From the NCBI GenBank assembly GCA_014237405.1, contig JABZFO010000163.1, positions 1 through 64,000 of the forward strand: a DNA stretch of 64,000 nt, read 5' to 3'. The notes beneath the pieces are model-generated. The model did not search any database. It was not told the DNA's origin and saw only the letters and a list, made by a program, of their open reading frames with translations. This document shows positions 60,044 through 64,000 of the stretch, in pieces. Made by a program: the position numbers and the translations under genes. Numbering within the stretch: the first letter of the stretch is position 1; the number at the start of each line of letters is the position of its first letter. This DNA is from Desulfosarcina sp. (lineage in GTDB: Bacteria; Desulfobacterota; Desulfobacteria; Desulfobacterales; Desulfosarcinaceae).

Positions 60044-60367
60044 ATGGTCTATACCCCTGAACAAGTAGCCACTTTAATGCAGGTGTCCACCAGGACGGTC
60101 TACGATCACAAAGACCGCCTGGGGGGGTTCTACCCTGCCGGCATACGTGTTCTCAGATTTCGCAAGGGGGTTATTGATGGGATTTTACAGGGATCCGAAG
60201 CGCAAGGACTGGGTGTACCGGTTCCAATTCCGGGGCAACCAGTACGGGGGCAGGGGGTACAAAACCAAGGGGGCAGCGGTAACCGCCAGGGAAGATCACC
60301 GAAAAAAATTAAACGCCGAACCTGCTCCGGAAAAAACCGCCACGGCCTTTTCGGTGGTGGCCAATGA
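60044..60367 (+). CDS. Excisionase-like HTH protein overlapping integrase gene
   Basis: A 107-aa frame. Residues 1-50 are an HTH_17/excisionase-type winged helix (YTPEQVATLMQVSTRTVYDH; GIRVLRFRKGVIDGIL). The remaining 57 residues are Pro/Gly/Lys-rich and overlap the integrase gene by 191 bp in another frame. Either the tail is tolerated dual-coding sequence or the functional protein is essentially the first half. It would steer excision by the integrase. Confidence 0.72.
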   Translation: MVYTPEQVATLMQVSTRTVYDHKDRLGGFYPAGIRVLRFRKGVIDGILQGSEAQGLGVPVPIPGQPVRGQGVQNQGGSGNRQGRSPKKIKRRTCSGKNRHGLFGGGQ

Positions 60368-61262
60368 ATATCTTGACGAAGCAAACCGGAGGTTCGCCAA
60401 GAAAACCTACCAAGGGAAGGGCTATTGCTATCGCATCTTCATGGAATCATTGGGTGGCGATAGACCGATCACGGACATATCATCCGTGGATGTTGATAGG
60501 TTCCTCAAAACCCGTCCGAGCAACAACAATTTCAATGTCCACCGGAAGGATCTGCTTGCACTTTTTCATTTTGCCCGAAAGCGGAAATACATAATGGAAA
60601 ACCCCGTCAACGACATTGATAAGATGCCCCACACTCCCGGCCGAAAAGTTATCCCGACCGAAGAACAGGTTATTGCGCTTATCCTTGTCGCCGATCCGGT
60701 AGATGAAAAACCCTTACTGTTGACCATCCTGCATACGCTGGCCAGGGTGGATGAAATCTTAAGGCTGACCTGGGAAGATATTAATTTTGAGCGAAAGACG
60801 GTGACGTTATGGACCCGGAAGCGCAAGGGCGGGGCGTATGAAGCTGATCCAATGCCGATGAATAAAGATCTGCACGGCACCCTGAAGGCACTATTTAAAA
60901 AGCGCGAGCAAACGACATGGGTTTTCCTGAATCCAAAGACGATGACCCGGTACACCCGGCGCCCGAAACTTATGAAAGGGCTTTGTATGAGGGCTTTCGA
61001 TCCGGCATGTAAAAAATTGGCCGACTATACTGGCCCGGTTTTCGGCTTCCACGCCCTGCGCCATTTTGCGGCGTCGCTGTTGGCCGACCGGGAAAAATTC
61101 AGCACAAAAACGGTCCAGAAACTATTGAGGCACAAGGAGTCCCGGACCACGGAAATATATCTACACACCCTGGGCGACGGCATGAGGGAGGCCGCTGCTA
61201 CGCTGGAAGGAAAGTTTACAATGGCAAAGACTAAACAGGACGATGCGGCGGAAGGTCGGTAG
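60177..61262 (+). CDS. int: Tyrosine recombinase (phage integrase)
   Basis: ATG 60177 (AAGGGGG upstream) gives 361 aa. The N-terminal arm-binding segment (RKDWVYRFQFRGNQYGGRGY) and core-binding domain (about 60-150) precede the catalytic domain with Arg190 (LARVDEILRL), a possible Lys in TRKRKGG (216-219), His292 and Arg295 (FHALRHF), His319 (LLRHKESRTTEIY) and nucleophile Tyr328. It inserts the phage at its attachment site; the 3' fragment of tRNA-Pro at 63178 is the best candidate in this window. Confidence 0.9.
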   Translation: MGFYRDPKRKDWVYRFQFRGNQYGGRGYKTKGAAVTAREDHRKKLNAEPAPEKTATAFSVVANEYLDEANRRFAKKTYQGKGYCYRIFMESLGGDRPITDISSVDVDRFLKTRPSNNNFNVHRKDLLALFHFARKRKYIMENPVNDIDKMPHTPGRKVIPTEEQVIALILVADPVDEKPLLLTILHTLARVDEILRLTWEDINFERKTVTLWTRKRKGGAYEADPMPMNKDLHGTLKALFKKREQTTWVFLNPKTMTRYTRRPKLMKGLCMRAFDPACKKLADYTGPVFGFHALRHFAASLLADREKFSTKTVQKLLRHKESRTTEIYLHTLGDGMREAAATLEGKFTMAKTKQDDAAEGR

Positions 61263-61421
61263 CCCATGGGAGTACGGACCTTATTCTGCCAGTATTTGAC
61301 AGCGCCCTTTTTCTTGGATACTCTCAATATATCTAAAATTTGGTTTAATCAGTTTGTTACATGTGCAATCCGATGTTATAAATGCCCCTATACATAATCG
61401 TTAGCAATCTAAGAAACAATT

Positions 61422-61742
61422 ATGGATCCAGACCGTCTTGATAAGTTTGCAGATACGATTTTAAAAGGTTCATACGCTGTAGGGGCCTTTTTTTTTAATA
61501 TAATTCTTGCCTATCAGGCTTATCATTGGATTAGATATGGGACATGGCTGCCATTGCCATTGTCGTCGGTATTCGTTTTTTTTGATTTTGACCTATCCTA
61601 CATCCATAACCCAACTGATTGGCATGGTTTGGCGAAGGTTTGTGTGTGGCTATTAAATTTACCACTATCCATTTGTTTACCTGCTTTAATAATTTTCACA
61701 TGTGTTGTCCTGAAGCTCATAATTAGTGCCAACCCTGAATAA
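61422..61742 (+). CDS. Small two-TM membrane protein
   Basis: A 106-aa AT-rich-encoded protein with hydrophobic segments (SYAVGAFFFNIILAYQAY; LLNLPLSICLPALIIFTCVV). It follows a CGTTAGCA stretch at 61398 that resembles a cassette boundary, but the match is short. Probably accessory cargo between integrase and att; function unknown. A hairpin (CCCCTGAGCG and AAAGGGG near 61811-61838) follows in the 61743-61929 gap. Confidence 0.58.
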   Translation: MDPDRLDKFADTILKGSYAVGAFFFNIILAYQAYHWIRYGTWLPLPLSSVFVFFDFDLSYIHNPTDWHGLAKVCVWLLNLPLSICLPALIIFTCVVLKLIISANPE

Positions 61743-61929
61743 CGAAAATAGTCAGAGGGCTTAAATAATAAATTTTCATCCTCAATAAAATTTAAAAAGT
61801 GCAAAATAACCCCTGAGCGAAATTGTTTCTAAAGGGGATGATATCGAGACATCTATATAACATTCCCTTGTGGGACGTAATATAGACGAGTATTGATTAT
61901 CAATGTTATATTTCCTATATCAGTGAACA

Positions 61930-62424
61930 ATGTTTTTAAACCCATTTAAATCGAATATCTATTTTGATTCATGTGCTTTTGATGGAGGCTCTCCAGAAGA
62001 GCAAAAATCTTCGGTTGAAAGCCGCCAGATAATGAAGCAAAGCGGTAATAGAATACAAATCCTACATTCAGTTCAAAAGGAAATAGATTATCCTAAAACC
62101 CCAGGCTGGGTTAAAAGAGAGGCTATGTCATCGGTTTCTACAAAGGAAACAACACTTGATACAGATGGAATAATAAAATTAAGAGACATTGAAAAAATCA
62201 TTGTTGGAAATGGAATCTTAGAAAGAAGGAAGCCTGATTGTAGGCATGTATTTGAAACTACACGATATGGCGATTACTTCATAACTACAGATAAAGGGAT
62301 TTTAAAACATTCGGATATTATTTTTCAAAAGTATCACACATACATAATGAAACCTTCTGAGCTGCTTAAAATTATACTCGAATATCAAAATCAACATTAC
62401 AAAGCGTTACAGCGGACACAGTGA
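61930..62424 (+). CDS. PIN-domain-like protein in a cassette context
   Basis: A 164-aa protein. IYFDSCAFDGG near residue 10 and YFITTDKGILKHSDIIFQKY near 115-135 match the acidic strands of PIN-type nucleases, and a further Glu (VQKEID) lies between. PIN proteins are usually RNases and often toxins, but no antitoxin is evident. The C-terminus ALQRTQ is encoded by an attC-like sequence, a hallmark of integron cassette genes. The low GC content supports horizontal origin. Confidence 0.62.
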   Translation: MFLNPFKSNIYFDSCAFDGGSPEEQKSSVESRQIMKQSGNRIQILHSVQKEIDYPKTPGWVKREAMSSVSTKETTLDTDGIIKLRDIEKIIVGNGILERRKPDCRHVFETTRYGDYFITTDKGILKHSDIIFQKYHTYIMKPSELLKIILEYQNQHYKALQRTQ

Positions 62425-62452
62425 TCTTCGCCGCTTAATTTCACGTTAGAGG
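62394..62452 (+). other. attC-like sequence at end of PIN-like gene
   Basis: The 3' end of the PIN-like gene and following bases read CAAAGCGTTACAGCGGACAC, then a spacer, CGCCGCTTAATTTC and ACGTTAGAGGC. This is a familiar integron-cassette layout (AAAGCGTTACAGCGGAC near one end, GTTAGAG R'-like box at the other), although the left R'' box (CATTACAAAG instead of a TAAC core) is degenerate. The next gene starts 11 bp after the GTTAGAGGC box. Confidence 0.5.
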
Positions 62453-62462
62453 CAAAACAATC

Positions 62463-62948
62463 GTGGATTTAAATTTAAGAATAAATGATTGTCCTATATT
62501 TTTAAACAAAGATATAAACAAATCAGAATTAAAAAAATACAATTTTAAGAGAGCAGGAATTTTTAGCCGGTTGATGATAAAACCTAATAAAGGAGAAATA
62601 GTTTGGTGGTCCAAAAATTGTACCTTAAAATATCTAAATGATGATTTTGAAAACTCAATAGAACCAATTTTGAATATAAAAGCAGGAAAAAATATGATGT
62701 TTGGCACTTCAGCATATTTGTGGTTCAAGGAACAAAAATTAATAAGACTAACATTTCAAATAATAAAAAACAGAATAGTTGCAGAAATTGCTTTGAAAAA
62801 ACTTGAAGAAAAATTCATTGAGCTTATTGGGAACCCGACCTCGACAGAGTTACCATTTATTATATGGGGAGCCGAGGGTCAAAAATTCATGATTGAATAT
62901 CCTCATCAAATGAACGGATATGTTCATTTGATGAATAGAAACCTATAA
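62463..62948 (+). CDS. Hypothetical cassette-like protein
   Basis: A 161-aa basic, AT-rich-encoded protein starting at GTG 62463, 11 bp after the cassette-type GTTAGAGGC box. It contains a mixed alpha/beta pattern (NKGEIVWWSKNCTLKYLNDD; RLTFQIIKNRIVAEIALKKL). No family is recognised. The GTG start and position right after the attC-like site fit an integron cassette. Confidence 0.5.
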   Translation: MDLNLRINDCPIFLNKDINKSELKKYNFKRAGIFSRLMIKPNKGEIVWWSKNCTLKYLNDDFENSIEPILNIKAGKNMMFGTSAYLWFKEQKLIRLTFQIIKNRIVAEIALKKLEEKFIELIGNPTSTELPFIIWGAEGQKFMIEYPHQMNGYVHLMNRNL

Positions 62949-63066
62949 ACTCAGTTTTCACTCCGAAGTGAGCTTTGCCGCTCCGGGCGAAACAGGTTGT
63001 TACTGCTCCAACTCATCACCAGCCATACATACCAATTTTCAACGATCGTAGTTACTGGGCGTTCGT

Positions 63067-63112
63067 TGGTGTCGCCTATTGGTGTCGCTTCCACTTCAAA
63101 TAGGCGACACCA
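63067..63112. repeat. 14-bp perfect inverted repeat next to tRNA fragment
   Basis: TGGTGTCGCCTATT (63067-63080) and AATAGGCGACACCA (63099-63112) are exact reverse complements around an 18-nt loop that itself contains another GGTGTCGC. It lies 66 bp before the tRNA-Pro fragment, so it could be integrase or excisionase arm-binding sequence. In the 62949-63666 interval I see otherwise only the tRNA remnant and terminators. Confidence 0.6.
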
Positions 63113-63177
63113 GACCGTAAACGACGCAAACAAATGAAAGATATATCAAGTAATTTCAGTGTTTATAATTCAGTACC

Positions 63178-63227
63178 CCTGCTTTGGGAGCAGGGGGCCG
63201 GAGGTTCAAATCCTCTCGCCCCGACCA
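63178..63227 (+). tRNA. Partial tRNA-Pro(TGG), 3' part: attachment-site remnant
   Basis: The sequence has an intact anticodon arm (CCTGC-TTTGGGA-GCAGG, 63178-63194, anticodon TGG), variable region, T arm (GGAGG-TTCAAAT-CCTCT), 3' acceptor strand CGCCCCG, discriminator A and CCA (63225-63227). The 5' acceptor strand and D arm are absent upstream, where AT-rich DNA lies. This is the scar left when an element integrates into the 3' part of a tRNA gene and carries a replacement copy at its other end. Confidence 0.8.
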
Positions 63228-63239
63228 ATTTTAACAGAA

Positions 63240-63279
63240 AAAAACGGGAATTTAGCAACATAGCTATTTTCCCGTTTTT
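63240..63279. terminator. Bidirectional terminator after tRNA fragment
   Basis: AAAAACGGGAA (63240-63250) and TTCCCGTTTTT (63269-63279) pair perfectly around an 18-nt loop, with T-rich flanks on both strands. It would end transcription of the original tRNA-Pro gene. Confidence 0.75.
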
Positions 63280-63376
63280 CGTTATTTTTTATTTGGGACG
63301 AATTGGGGTACAAGATACGATGCCATAAGGGGACAATAAAGAAAAAACGATCTATGCTCAATGGATAATTAAAAAA

Positions 63377-63415
63377 AGGGGATCAAACGGAAATGGCGGT
63401 TCCCCTGTTATTTTT
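63377..63415 (+). terminator. Weak terminator-like hairpin
   Basis: AGGGGA (63377-63382) and TCCCCT (63401-63406) pair, followed by GTTATTTTTG. The stem is short and the loop has 18 nt. It may terminate transcription entering from the left. Confidence 0.35.
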
Positions 63416-63666
63416 GACCCTCTTTGGCATGGTACAAAGCGGCTGCACTGTCATCCTTCTTGGAAGCTTTTCATTTCCCCAGCGTTTTTGTGTTATCTTT
63501 TCTAGAGTCACACAGGTTGCCTAAAACAACCTTTAAATAATGCTGCTATTTCCTAATATTAGGAAAATATGCCAAAAACGCGGTAATAAAAATTGCATAA
63601 TCGCGGTGTTTAAAATATAAAAATCGCGACACGAATATTAATCATCTCGCGGCAGGAAAATCCGAA

Positions 63667-64000
63667 ATGATAGAACGTTACCCAAGATGGCAAAAGGCGA
63701 CTATCAAACAGCTGATGTTAGAAAGGCGTGTACTGCTACTGAGCGGTCCAAGGCAATGCGGTAAAACCACACTGGCACGTGAACTAGAATCCGATGAGAC
63801 GTAATACCGGACCCTTGATGACAGTACACTTAGAGAAGCTGCCGGCAACGACCCGCAGGGATTCATCAAGCGCAGATCCAAGACATTGATTGTTGATGAA
63901 GTGCAGCGCATCCCATCCCTGCTTCCGGCAATCAAAAAAGCTGTAGACGAAGACACCATTCCCGGGCAGTATCTATTGACTGGGTCCACCAATATTCAAT
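63667..64000 (+). pseudogene. AAA ATPase (DUF4143-type) with in-frame stop, truncated by window
   Basis: From ATG 63667 the frame reads IERYPRWQ, then the P-loop SGPRQCGKTTLARELE, then TAA at 63802-63804 (codon 46), after which the same frame continues in perfect family sequence (YRTLDDSTLREAAGNDPQGF, LIVDEVQRIPSLLPAIKKAV, YLLTGSTN). This is the N-terminal half of ATPases with a C-terminal DUF4143 domain. The premature stop indicates a pseudogene, a recoded stop or a sequencing error. The gene runs off the window. Confidence 0.8.

Larger units (their letters stand above)
7930..61262. mobile_element. Temperate phage (short-tailed type), core region
   Basis: The segment contains a complete set of modules: lysis, internal virion proteins, tail, connector, capsid, portal and terminase on the minus strand; repressor and operators at 49-50.5 kb; replication genes with an internal origin; recombination genes; excisionase-like gene and integrase. 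GC content is higher than in both flanks. Exact ends are not proven: the right attachment site may be the tRNA-Pro fragment at 63178, and the left one is not in the window. Confidence 0.9.

Noticed and set aside
63042-63065. Third copy of the 1814/7930 direct repeat (CGTAGTTACTGGGCGTTCG)
   Set aside because: Only loosely similar with several mismatches; chance resemblance is likely.
63678-63992. 104-aa minus ORF at right edge
   Set aside because: It is antisense to the ATPase pseudogene whose P-loop and VDEVQR motifs are clear on the plus strand.

Overview
The window carries most of a temperate phage genome (about 7.9-61.3 kb) inside a bacterial chromosome, bordered on both sides by AT-rich accessory DNA. 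Sec signal peptides, Rho-independent terminators and the family content fit a Gram-negative proteobacterium-like host, possibly a Desulfobacterota sulfate reducer. That host call is a weak inference because no housekeeping gene is present. The virion genes (N4-gp56-type major capsid, large portal, no tail tube or tape-measure gene, one giant polyvalent protein) suggest a short-tailed virus.

Left cargo, 1-7.8 kb: a three-gene operon with a TIGR04255-like protein (239-1725); a secreted staphylococcal-nuclease homologue (1848-2366, minus); an EcoRII-type restriction-modification operon of HTH-fused cytosine-5 methyltransferase, Vsr and EcoRII-like endonuclease (2780-5730), bracketed by two copies of the same 33-bp terminator hairpin; a 58-aa gene missed by length cutoffs (6174-6350); a protein with a 54-bp tandem repeat (6562-7209); and a hypothetical gene (7341-7799) followed by an integron attC-like sequence. 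A 17-bp direct repeat (1814 and 7930) brackets the 6.1 kb that runs from the nuclease gene to the prophage late end.

Prophage late arm, minus strand, read from right to left: terminase small and large subunits, portal, scaffold-like protein, major capsid, decoration-like protein, a deoxyribosyltransferase-like head gene, connector and neck genes, tail proteins, two genes with Sec signal peptides including a beta-helix protein, an acetyltransferase-like gene, internal virion proteins, a 4450-aa polyvalent protein (methyltransferase, SBNO-type helicase, metallopeptidase-like and other domains) and a lysis module.

Prophage control and early genes: a self-cleaving S24 repressor on the plus strand (49139) is co-transcribed with two small membrane proteins. 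Inverted repeats AGGAC-N5-GTCCT lie in the minus-strand early promoter (which seems to give a leaderless cro-like mRNA) and flank the plus-strand early promoter at 50.5 kb. The minus early operon encodes DNA-binding proteins, an O-like initiator with a lambda-type iteron origin inside its own gene, a loader-like protein and a RuvC-like resolvase. The plus early operon encodes a putative annealing protein, an SbcD/SbcC-like pair, an SF2 helicase, a DPPF methyltransferase, a DUF5131 protein, an excisionase-like protein and a tyrosine integrase.

Right flank, 61.3-64 kb: AT-rich cargo including a PIN-like gene whose 3' end forms an attC-like sequence, then the 3' part of a tRNA-Pro(TGG) gene, which looks like an integration scar, and an ATPase pseudogene cut by the window edge. 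No intact tRNA-Pro is in the window, so the element integrated there must extend past the left edge, or the prophage is nested in a larger island.
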